Source: Beverwykella pulmonaria
Lineage: Eukaryota; Ascomycota; Dothideomycetes; Pleosporales; Melanommataceae
DNA: 64,000 nucleotides
Assembly: GCA_001599595.1 (NCBI GenBank)
Contig: BCHH01000001.1
Location: 4,523,358 to 4,587,357, forward strand
Direction of reading: 5' to 3'
The notes beneath the pieces are model-generated. The model did not search any database and had not been told where the DNA came from. It was given only the letters and a program-made list of their open reading frames with translations. The position numbers and the translations under genes were made by a program. Shown here piece after piece: positions 41,963 through 51,745 of this stretch. Every line of letters starts with the position of its first letter. The first letter of the stretch is position 1.

Positions 41963-43073
41963 ATGGTTCACACCGAAGAGTCGATTCAGATCCCGCGCGA
42001 CTTTGAAGGTAACGTTTTCCCCCGTTCCTCGAGGTTCGCTACTAACGAATCCAGGGTTTGGCGAGGAGGGCTTCGATTGCCAATGGCCGAACGGCGCCCG
42101 AATCGCAATTTCCTTCATCCTCAACTACGAAGAGGGCGGCGAACGAAGCTGGTACGACGGCGACGGCCTCAGCGAGCCATACCTGTGGGAGAAGGGATCG
42201 AGCACGGGCGCGGACAAGCCTGGCGGAAGAAATGTGAACTCTGAACATGACTTCGAGTATGGGAGCCGGGCTGGATGCTGGCGGATATTCCGACTGATGA
42301 AAGAGTTCGGTTGGAACATGACGCTGTGGGCGATTGCAAAGGCCATGGAACGGAATCCAGAGTTTGCGAAAGCGTGCGTTCGAGAAGGCCATGAAATTGG
42401 GGCGCATGGTAAATTGGCACACGCTCCTCGCGCCATTCTACGCTCATCATGCACAGGTCTGCGCTGGCTCAATTTCTGGGACTACACCCTCGAAGAAGAC
42501 AAGAAGTACATCAAAGACACCTGGGAAGCGCTCCACGCAGCCACGGGCGAGATGCCCGTCGGCTTCTACTTCGGCCGCGGGACGCCCAACACACACGCGC
42601 TGGTCCCGACGGTGCTCAAAGAAATGGGCCACAAACTTCTCTACAGCTCCGAATGCTACAACGATGACGTGCCCTACTGGGTCGACCTGCCCTCCGAATC
42701 GTCGCTCCCAGAGAGCGAGCGCGAGGGCATGCTCTGCATCCCATACAACTACGACTGCAACGATGGTAAGTTCCACATGGCCCCGGGCTTTGGGTCGAGC
42801 GCAGGGCAAGACTACGAGGCGTACCTAAAGAGTACATTCGATATGCTCTACAGGGAGGGCGGGAAACTCATGAACATCCCGATGCACTCGAGAATCGTGG
42901 GAAAGGCGGGTCGCGCAGAGGCGCTCCGAAGGTTTATGTTGTATGTCAAGTCGAAGGAGGGCGTGTGGGTAGCGACGCGGAGGGACATTGCGAAACACTA
43001 CAAGGAGACGTTCCCGTACCAAGTCGGGTCGCGGGCTGGAGGCACGCCGACGTCAGCAACGGCGTCTGCATGA
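41963..43073 (+). CDS. PuuE-like polysaccharide-deacetylase-fold hydrolase (allantoinase/cyclic imidase type)
   Basis: Three exons (41963-42008, 42055-42408, 42457-43073) give a frame-exact 338-aa protein. The introns are 46 bp (ACTAAC branch) and 48 bp. The second intron is a multiple of three without a stop, so retention would add 16 residues in frame. Splicing it restores GHEIGAHGLRWLNFWDYT, the PuuE consensus. Other family blocks are ARIAISFILNYEEGGERSWY, YGSRAGCWRIFRLMKEFGWN, PNTHALVPTVLKEMGHKLLY and LMNIPMHSRIVGKAGRAEAL. This NodB-fold branch includes the metal-independent allantoinase PuuE and bacterial cyclic imidases, which open ureide or imide rings; it is not a chitin deacetylase, as no signal peptide is present. 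The exact substrate cannot be told. It diverges from the amidase gene. Confidence 0.88.
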
Positions 43074-43758
43074 GAGCTGTCGGATGCCGTCCAATGGCTT
43101 CGGCTGCATTTCTGCCGATGATTTCGGAACGTCGGAATGCATGGCTTAGCGCACGCTATCTTTGCGGCCCGATGTATCGAGGGCGCGCGTGGAATCGTAT
43201 GTGGTTCGCTCGTTTTGTTCTAGACGCGTGAGATGTCTGCGCATACCTGCTTCAGATGCTTAGCGAACCCCCTCAGCAATCTTTTATCATCTTTACCGTT
43301 TTTGAGCATGTTATGGGCGGCAATTGAGTCGTTCGCTTGGCAACTTAGTCTTATCAAGATATGCAATGACTGGGGTTCGATAAACCCTGGTCTAGGTTTG
43401 CTCGCGTAGCTTGGGGGAATGATAGATGATAAGGGAGCCAATCAGCGCAAGGGTCGAAAATGGAGAGATGGCAAGGTTTATATGTACTTGAAGAAAGGAA
43501 CGGGGACCCAGAGATACGGTTTGTAGCTCTTGTACCCAACTATAGGCTGCACGCCAGACTTGAGTTCGAAGACAGCTGGTGAGATTTCATCTAGACGAGA
43601 ACGCGTAGTCGCGCACGATCTTGCACTGCTGTTGTTTCCAAACTCCACTTTTGTGCTCCTATCATCCAGCCTTCACGTCATATATCTTTCATCCGCGTCC
43701 ACGCGTTGACTCTTCACTTCTCCTCTGCCATTCTTCTCTCTTTCCATCCACCGTCACC
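43074..43758. other. Intergenic, AAAP transporter promoter
   Basis: 685 bp without a recognised gene. The last 130 bp are pyrimidine-rich and precede the ATG at 43759 (TCACCATGTC). Confidence 0.45.
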
Positions 43759-45523
43759 ATGTCCGACACCAAGGAGAAAGAAATCCAAGCTGCGCCTCGC
43801 CGACCCAGCTTCGCAGCCGGCGAAGTCGAAGAAGCCATTTACGACCCCAAAAGCGATGACGAGTTTGAGGTGTTCAAGAAGACGACGGATGGCGTTCAGT
43901 TCAGACTGGTCGGATGGCCGAAGGCTGCTGTGATTTTCCTGAAAGGTATGGTTGATATGTGAGGGATTCTGTGACGATTGGACGCACAGGCTGACTTTGC
44001 TCGCAGTCATCTTCGCAACCGGCGTTCTGAGTATTCCGACCGCGATGTATGGCCTCGGTGCTGTCGGGGGCGCACTGAGCGTCATCGGCTGGGGAGCGCT
44101 CAACACATGTACGTTTTCACGGTTCTATCCTCCATCACCCATTCTGACAGATGCCAGACTTCGCCATCGTCCAGGGCAACTTCCGCAACTCGCACGCCCA
44201 CTGCCACTCCATCGCCGACATGGCGCACGTAGTCGGCGGGCCCGTGCTCCGAGAAATCTGCGGCGGCCTCTTCATCATCGCGTATGTGCTCTGCAGCGGC
44301 TCAGGCATCATCGGTCTCGCAACGGGCCTCAATGCTCTGAGCGACCACGCGGCGTGCACGGTATGGTGGGCGTTCTTGTCCGCCGTCGTCATTATCGCGT
44401 GTGCGAGTGTCCGCAAATTCGAGAAGATTGGCTGGCTGTAAGTCGGTTCCTCCCATTCTCCCATTCTGTTTTCTGACCTGGGCAGCACATGGGCGGGTTT
44501 CGTCTCCATCTACATCGCCGTCTTGATTGTCGTCATCGGCGTCACGACGCGTGACCGTCCCGCTGCTGCACCGCAGACGGGTGCTTTCGACCTTGGGTAC
44601 AGTGCTATTGCGTATCCGACTTTTATGGTTGGTATGACAGCTACATGCACTATTTTTGTGTCAAGCGCCGGCACGAGCGCCTTCTTGCCTGTTATTAGTG
44701 AGATGAAGGTGTGTTGCTATTTCGTATTTCCCGCCCCACGTCGTTGCCGATTATGCGACTGGGGATCGCGGAGGAGATGTGATAGGATGCCTCAAGAAGT
44801 ACTGTACTGATACGGGCGCAGAATCCAAGGGATTACAACAAAGCCGTATACGTCTGCATGGGCCTCGTGCAAGCTTCGTATCTTACATTCGCGCTCGTGG
44901 TTTATAAATGGTGTGGGAAGTGGGTCAGCAATCCATCGCTGGGATCCGCGGGCCCGACGATGAAGAAGGTTGCTTATGGTATCGGTGTGTGCTCCTCCTC
45001 CCTTCAGTCGCTTCTCTTTCCACCGCTCCCTCCTTCATGCATGTGCTAATTGTGTATCCAAGGTCTCATCGGCCTCGCCGTCTCCGGCTGTTTGTACCTC
45101 CACGTCGCCGCCAAATACGTCTTCGTGCGCCTGCTCCGCAACAGTCCACATCTCCAAAAGAACTCCTTGATCCACTGGGGCACCTGGCTTAGTTGCACCA
45201 TTGTCCTCGGCTCCCTAGCCTTCATCCTTGCCGAAGCGATCCCTATCTTCTCATACTTAATCGCGCTGACCGGGTCCATTTGCTTCGCGCCGCTGGCCAT
45301 CTGTCTGCCGGGCTGGCTGTGGTTGCACGACCATGGGGACTGGAAGAAGGGCAGTGTGATGAAGAAGGCGGTTTGGGCGGGGCATTGGGTGTTGATTGCG
45401 ATCGGCATATTTACGTGTGTCGGAGGAACGTATGGCGTTGTGGAGAGTATTCGGGCCGCGTATAGGAATGGGACGATTGGAGGCGCGTTTAGTTGTGCAG
45501 ACAACAGTCATACGCATGGGTAG
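43759..45523 (+). CDS. Amino-acid transporter, AAAP family (Aa_trans; MTR/N-system-like)
   Basis: Six exons (43759-43945, 44007-44108, 44158-44437, 44486-44708, 44822-44978, 45063-45523) join frame-exactly to 469 aa with introns of 48-113 bp. The soluble N-terminus (MSDTKEKEIQAAPRRPSFAA) is followed by about 11 membrane helices. The family signature is FLKVIFATGVLSIPTAMYGL in helix 1, with GWGALNTYFAIVQGNFRNSH, SIADMAHVVGGPVLREICGG and GYSAIAYPTFM later. Fungal members near Neurospora mtr import neutral and aromatic amino acids with protons; the substrate here is not determinable. Exon 3 was chosen to start at 44158 because the alternative acceptor (44150) breaks the frame. It lies downstream of the PuuE-like gene on the same strand. 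Confidence 0.9.
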
Positions 45524-46604
45524 AGCGGCGGTCGCGAAGAGGCGATGGTAGAGGGCGGAGGAGTTGTTTCTAGTTGAATAGTCGTGAGCAGAGTCAATAT
45601 GAGTTTCAATATACATTGGATTACTTTCTAGCACAGTTTTGTTAGAGGGCATACGGGTGATGTGGGTAGCGGGAGGGGAAGTACGGGTGCGGCTATGTGT
45701 CCTGCCTGGATGTGTTTATTTGACAGTGCTGTGCTTGTGGGCAGGCTGAAGTATTTGAGGCTGTGAGAGGTATGCTGGAATATTCGCTATGTAATAGATG
45801 CACCGAGATAACTCTGAAGTAGGCGTAGCCGACATTGAATTCCAGTGCAGCAGTGTGACCAAGCCCTGCGTTCGTTAATAGTCGGGATGAGTTTGTCGAC
45901 TTTAAGATATCCTGGGGTTGCAAATACAGAGTTAGACGTGGCAAATCTTGTCAGTTTTCAATTACGTCCTCACTATCACAAAGTGAAGCTTTTACTTACG
46001 GTACCTCACCCAAACCTAATAACAAAACGCTCTCATAATTGCAACACCCACCCACAACCTAAAACTCTGTATATCATTACATTAATCTGCAATATCCTTG
46101 ATTAAAAGATCAGCCCTTATGGCTAGTCCGGAAGATCATGTTCCAGCTGTAGCATTCTCTCTGCGTTGTGGCAGGGCTTGCGTTGACCTATGAGTTTCTG
46201 TGCACATCCTGCTTTCGCCTCAGGTCAGAACTTAGAATGAAAAGTAGATTACTGTTAGAGGCTTTTGTTTGTATATTTTGACGGGGGAGCGAGTGATAAG
46301 TGCTGTACTGCCCAGCGGCAGGGTTGGTGTGCGCAGCGACAGAAGCCTTTAGCGGTTGCGCAGACAGCCATATACATATATTTCCTTCGCATAACGTCCT
46401 CAGCTGATGGCTACGAGGATGTGGGTGGTGGTTTTTAGTGTCCTGATGGTCGAGAGCCGTGACAGCGCTATTGCATGGTGACTGAATGTAGTTTAGCTCG
46501 ATTATCTCACACCTCATCTTGCCCACTCTCGGTTACACCATGCTATGAAAACAAGAAACTTCCGCTGCCATTGCCCCTGGTCACGACTGTCAATGCCCAT
46601 TGCC
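45524..46604. other. Intergenic, no gene recognised
   Basis: About 1.1 kb between the transporter and the HET relic. Low-scoring short frames only. Confidence 0.4.
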
Positions 46605-47205
46605 TCACTCGCCATCCTTGTCACTTTTGTGTTTTTGGTGCTTTGCAACGAGGACTTGAGCAGGTTGATTATTTAAAGACTCTTTAATCTCCTTCCGCAG
46701 CTGATTGAACGCTTTGATTTGTCCCTCGCCGTATAAAAGTGGCATGTGGATATCGAAAATGCCTAGCAGCGAGTATGCAGCGTCCTCTTTCCGCTTTGTG
46801 TTCCGGCCTTTTGCCCAAGATATTCGCTTATCGATGCTGAACTGGGATAAATGTCTTCCCTGAAAAGCTTGAACAGAAATTCTAGTCGTTTTGTGAATCT
46901 CTTGCAGGAGTGACGTTTTATTCCCTAGTCGTTGGCCCTCCACGGTAAAAAATTCGACAGATATTGGAGCAAGGAGCTCTTGCAGCGTCCAGCCCCGCGT
47001 AAACCATTTGCTGTCCTGAAAGGCTAGTTTCCATGTCAGCTGAGAGGATAGGTCGCTTCCGACCGAGCCGCTAACCGAAACATCAGCTAGATATACGTAG
47101 CATTTTTCCGCCTTCTGATACCATTTGAACATGGAATTGGTGGCTTCATTAGGCTCTGGGCTGCTTGTTTCATCAATACAAAACCAGTCGACATTAGTAA
47201 CAACA
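46605..47205 (-). pseudogene. HET-domain (heterokaryon incompatibility) relic
   Basis: The minus-strand frame reads NVDWFCIDETSSPEPNEATN, SMFKWYQKAEKCYVYLADV, DSKWFTRGWTLQELLAPISV, EIHKTTRISVQAFQGRHLSQ and KEDAAYSLLGIFDIHMPLLY followed by GEG. These are the successive conserved blocks of the HET domain (W-x-D-x-x-C-I-D, RGWTLQE, A-YSLLGIF-D). The usual IDTCCID is altered to FCIDET. Upstream, the expected N-terminal part reads only with stop codons and is barely recognisable, and there is no start codon in a sensible place before the WFCID motif. The tail stops soon after the domain. It is most likely a decayed 5'-truncated gene. HET genes trigger cell death on fusion of unlike hyphae. Confidence 0.8.
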
Positions 47206-48053
47206 TGGAAGCGATTAGCGCCTTTACGCGACTTGTAATTTTTCCTCTTGCTTTAGATTTTCCTTCCGTATTTTCCCCATCCCTCCGATATGTTCTAACT
47301 ATTTATCCCACGATCCCTGTGAGCCACCTTATACGCTCGCGATTGAGAGCTCGAAAATGGGGCAGCTTCTCTCCCGCCCTACGGACATCGAGTGAGTTAG
47401 AAAAAAATAGTTAGCGGTAGTGAAGGAACGTGCCTTGTCTGAAGAGATTATTATCCCGTGATTAGCCCTTTAGGACCTCTCTTTAGTTCTTCTCAAGCTA
47501 GTCTTTGCGTCCATCGTTCTATGTGAGCCACACAAGCCCCAAACGACCGAGTCCTACGCAGGCGCCTAGGCGCCTGAGGCATGCCGCTAAGCCGCATAAC
47601 GTGATTCACAAGCGAGTAGGGCCATCCAAGCGAGCGGGGCGGGCTACTTTGCCTCTCGTCCCAGCTCAGCCGCAGAAATAGGCAACAAATTTCCCAATCA
47701 ACAACAATTGATGTATGCTCTTTTGAGCGCGATTTTCACAGCCTCCCCTCCCGTCTGCAGGATGAATATTACTATTTGCACAGCCCCAGAAAGGCGCCTG
47801 GTTCTCCACCACTCAAACCCGCAATCGTGCACATTCCGCCTTGCCGCCGGCTGCCAAGCTGGTGAACGCCACAATGTCTGTCTAAAATGGCAAGCCAGCC
47901 ACTCGTCGTCTTTAGTCTCCACGACAACTACCCCACCCATGACTCCCTCTTGCTGCCAAGAGCTAGCCGGCTGAACGTCCTCTTTTGCACTCGTAGCCTA
48001 CAGAAACCACATGCCCCCGGTCCCCTCGTACCGCGAACGAGGAACCAGAATTA
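47206..48053. other. Intergenic, HET relic 5' remnants and promoter of the fusion gene
   Basis: About 850 bp. The first 200 bp hold barely recognisable, stop-ridden HET N-terminus on the minus strand. The rest precedes the gene at 48054; no motif assigned. Confidence 0.4.
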
Positions 48054-50260
48054 ATGGACCCGCTAACCATCACCGTCGGCGCTGTCTCTCTAACCGGGAC
48101 AATCACCAAAGCTATCTCTACCATCAACACCTTTGTGCGAGCCGTCCGCGACGCTCCTAGCGATAAGGATACCGTCAAGAGCGAGCTAGTCTCTTTGAAA
48201 GACGCTCTCGACCTTCTAACCGACGACTTCGAGTCAGCGGACCCGGCCTCGGGGGATGAACCCATACCAAAAGTCGTCCAAACTCACATCGTGAAGATCA
48301 TTGGGAGTTGCCATGACGTGGTTCATGCTATTGAGGACCTGCTTCAAAAGCATTCGGGAAATGATGTGATAACGAAGACAAAGTGGGCTTTGGGTGGGAG
48401 TGATGATATGGCGAAGTTGAGGTCGAACCTAGAGGCATATACGTCATCTTTGGAGCTGGCGCTGGATGTGGTCGCGCTGTGAGTGGTCTCGGATTGAGAT
48501 GCGCGATATTCCTGATCTTTTACTAGTGCCATTACGAAAGATATCCGGAGGGATACTGGCGACATCAAGCAGGATACAAGATACATCAAGGACAACACCG
48601 AAAACATCAAGCGGGATATCACAGAGCTCAAGAGCGATGCAGGAGCGCTTCACGAACACTCCGCTGCTATCAAAACCGACACGTCTCGGATTCTGGAAGA
48701 GATCCTGCGATTGCAAACTCTCCTCCCAGATAATGTTCTGCAGTCCTTCGGCGACATGTCTAGCTATGCCGAGTCTGTCCTGGACGCGTCCCCACGGCAT
48801 TCCATCGACGAACCAGAACACCCTAAGCTGAAAGAAGATGGCACCGACGAAAAGAGGACGACGAATGGTCCATCTGGATCCGTCCAGGACTCGTCTCCGC
48901 GGCATTCTGCCAACCGGAATCCGAAACAGCTCACGGATGAGGATACCAAACCCCACCTTCGATCCGACTCCGTTTGGGGCACGGATAGAGAAAAGAAAAC
49001 CAATGGTAAGTCGAGAGTCGATGGTGTATCTGGCTATTCTAAATTCTTCAAGACCGTAGTTGTGTCGCTCTGAACGGTAAAGAGCTCATCATCGACATCC
49101 ACCGGAATCAACTCGGTCCACCATCAGGGGACGTCCAGACATCCCTCGAGGGGCTCAAGAGATACGACAGAGCGCACACACAAGAAGCTCTCCGTCTATA
49201 TTCTCAGTCACAAGACCCGACGGAGAGGCGAGTCCTTCACATCCTCCAGCAGATGCTCGACTCGGACATCTCACCGTTCCTAAGTGTAAGTCCCATAGGA
49301 AACAACATACGCCATCTTCGAGGGACCATCCTTGGCCCTTCTTCATCACCTTATGCGGGCGGCATTTTTCATGTTGAGATTGTCCTCCCAGTAGGATATC
49401 CGTTCATGGAACCTCTTGGGCAAACGCTCACAGAGGTTACGCTTCCCCGTTATCATGGACTCTTCGAAAAGGATTGGCCCCGCCTTTGGGGTCCGTCGCC
49501 GTACCCCTGGGCGCGCTATCACATGGATCTTGGCCGTATACTCTCTAGCTTTCACCAGATGCTCGCCAAGGCAAAGGAAGAAAGCGATCGGCTAGAACCC
49601 AGAGTGTCGGAATATCACCCCAACGCACTATACCCAACGGGCTTTTTCTACACTTCTGAGCAGAGAGTCCGGGAAATGACCAACAAATTCGCCGGGTCGG
49701 TCCAAAAGCTTTCCCTTCCACTAGTCGATGCACTCGAAAACGCGACATCGTTGGCTGCCAAGTTGGAGGAGTGCAAGAAATTGAAGCCTTGCCGATATGT
49801 CGATCAAATGGTGGCATTATCATCTGCCCGGCTCGGCGCCTTCCTGGTGAAGGAGGGCACTACGCCGAAGCTTGACGAGGCGACAAAACTGCTCAGGGAG
49901 GCGCTCGAGATATTTCGAGAGCGCGGTCAACTTCGAATGGGCGAGCGTCCTTTCCACTGGAGATGGAGAAAGGAGAACGATAACCCGGGACTACTCTTCA
50001 CGATGAGTAGCCTTACACATGCGCTTTGTCTCAAGGGGGAGTTGAGCGAAGGGGTGGCGCTTGGAAAAGAGTATCTCGAGCAGCTCGCACTTACCTATAG
50101 GCTCCACCCTTCTTTCGTCGAGTTCGAGATAGGGGAGATGGAGAAGCTGTTCGCTGTGACCGGCCGCGGGACCAACCCTCCCGTGGTCGACTTGGAGAAC
50201 GTCAAGAAGGAATTGGAAAAGAAATGGGAAGAGTGGGAGAGGCGCCAGGAATCGGCATGA
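48054..50260 (+). CDS. Fungal_N / coiled-coil / cysteine-less UBC (E2-fold) / helical-repeat fusion protein
   Basis: Three exons (48054-48478, 48527-49005, 49053-50260) with 48- and 47-bp introns join frame-exactly to 703 aa. Residues 1-140 start MDPLTITVGAVSLTGTITKA, the Fungal_N/PigL-N helical domain found on fungal STAND proteins. Residues about 143-205 form a coiled coil with a repeating DIKQDT / YIKDNT / NIKRDI pattern. A disordered linker with two SPRHS motifs follows. Residues about 358-472 carry the ubiquitin-conjugating fold: LHILQQMLDSD, TILGPSSSPYAGGIFHVEIV and LPVGYPFMEP match E2 strands 1-3, and LWGPSPYPWARYHMDLGRIL matches the helix-2 region. The catalytic Cys (HPN...G.xCLD in true E2s) has no counterpart; no Cys occurs before the EECKKLKPC segment. 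Residues about 540-680 are TPR-like helices (LDEATKLLREALEIFRERGQ). Function is unknown; it is probably a UEV-like binding module. Confidence 0.82.
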
Positions 50261-51745
50261 CGAAATCGATTGGCTAAGTTCATCATCGTGTGCGAAACGG
50301 ACGACGGAAGACAAAAATGAGCTAGGCGATTTCTGCAGACAGAGAGGCCCGCAACATCTTTTAACCGAAGCTCATCGGGTTGCGCGCAATAGTCACCTTC
50401 AAGTCTGCCTTGCCTGACCACTGCATCTGACATTGGTATGATGTGGTTTAGCTAGGGGCGGCATTTCTTTAATCAGATAGAACAAACTTAGCGTACATTT
50501 GGTGAATATACTGCTACTGTCAAGGGTTGCTTGTCTATGAGTGTCTGTTTGTGCAAACATGCTCAGGCGGTTAAGGAACTTGGGCTGCGCTTTCATGGAA
50601 GAACGCTTAAAAGAACGAGCTGGAGATAATGGTGGGGTATGGCGTAGCGCAGTGAAATCGAAGATGAGTTAGCCCTTGGCGTTGCCATCACCGCACAGAG
50701 AGGATCGCCGCCCCGCTTCAGCAGCACCACAAACGCCAATGAAGAGATCAGACTTGGAGAAAAAACAAAAAAAAGGCAAACACTGCAGGATTGTGGAAGG
50801 AAGAATGCTTGTATTTAACGTTCCCTCAACCTCCTGCGACGTGCACTGCGCAAGCCCGTCCCATTTTCCTATTTGGCGGTGCGGATCCAAGGGGAGTGTG
50901 CTGTTCTGAACGCTATGGAAGACAGAAATTCCTGGATACTTCACACATTCGTGGGTAGACCTAGAACAGCACGCTTTGTCCTCTGCATCGATGAATGCTC
51001 TGGACACGGAGGAACTGACGTTGAACATGTCGCATCCCTGCCGAATTCCACCATTCCACATTCGGCGCAGCGCGTGATCACGTGAAAACATGGACCTTGG
51101 CATCTGATCAATCCAACTCTGAAACTGATAAAGACGATTGCAAATCCACTCCGAGGGCACTAAAGACATCTTGCCATGACCAACGAACAGCAATCTTCTC
51201 AGTCTCGGAACCGTTCATGATTCGTTCCGCAAGGCCCAAGAGCGTTCCGACTGGCGCCCTGGAAGCGGGACTCTGCTGCCGAACGCCCATCAGCCAACCA
51301 ACACCATCCGTCACCCGTCACTAGCTTGCCACGCACGCACCACGGTGGAATGAAACCACGCAAGATACACGAGTCTGTATACTTTGACACACGTCTACGC
51401 TTCGCTTGTCCGGCAGAACTGCCAGGATGGGCTTATCGGTCCCTCACTACGCCCCGTACCAGCCTAGCGGCTCCGAGTTCAGGGCCGGATCGGCTTATCG
51501 CGCGTCGTCTTCTGCCACCCACACGACCCCGCATTGCCGGAAGCCAGCATGCGATATCAGAGAGCCAGAGTGAGTCGGCGATGGGTCGGCATGGTGCAGC
51601 CATTCCGATCATGTAGGAAGCTAGGCCTGTCTGGCCGATGCAGCTCTTTGTTAATTATCTAGACGAACATGCGCTCTGCAGCACGCGTTGTTGTCTACCT
51701 GCACACCCTACCACGAGTCTCCCATTGAGACGCGACACACTCACC
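50261..51745. other. Intergenic, hydantoinase upstream region
   Basis: About 1.5 kb. A 174-codon minus-strand frame (51193-50669) lacks any recognisable motif and looks spurious. The final 100 bp lead into the ATG at 51746 (TCACCATGGC). Confidence 0.4.

Noticed and set aside
42766..42781. GTAAGTTCC inside the PuuE-like exon as a further donor
   Set aside because: Reading through keeps the conserved NYDCNDGKFHMAPGFG region; no matching acceptor improves the model.
41963..43073. Chitin/polysaccharide deacetylase acting on cell wall
   Set aside because: No signal peptide or carbohydrate-binding domain; the sequence follows the PuuE/allantoinase branch.
43354..43441. Possible tRNA from a GGTTCGATAAACCC-like stretch
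   Set aside because: No acceptor stem or anticodon arm could be folded around it; no tRNA or rRNA gene was found anywhere in the window.
48054..49073. Two separate short genes (48054-48482 and 48711-49073) before a third
   Set aside because: Joining by two short canonical introns gives exact phase and a continuous domain architecture.
50669..51193. 174-codon minus frame as a gene
   Set aside because: No motif, no splice context, composition unlike the neighbours; compatible with chance.
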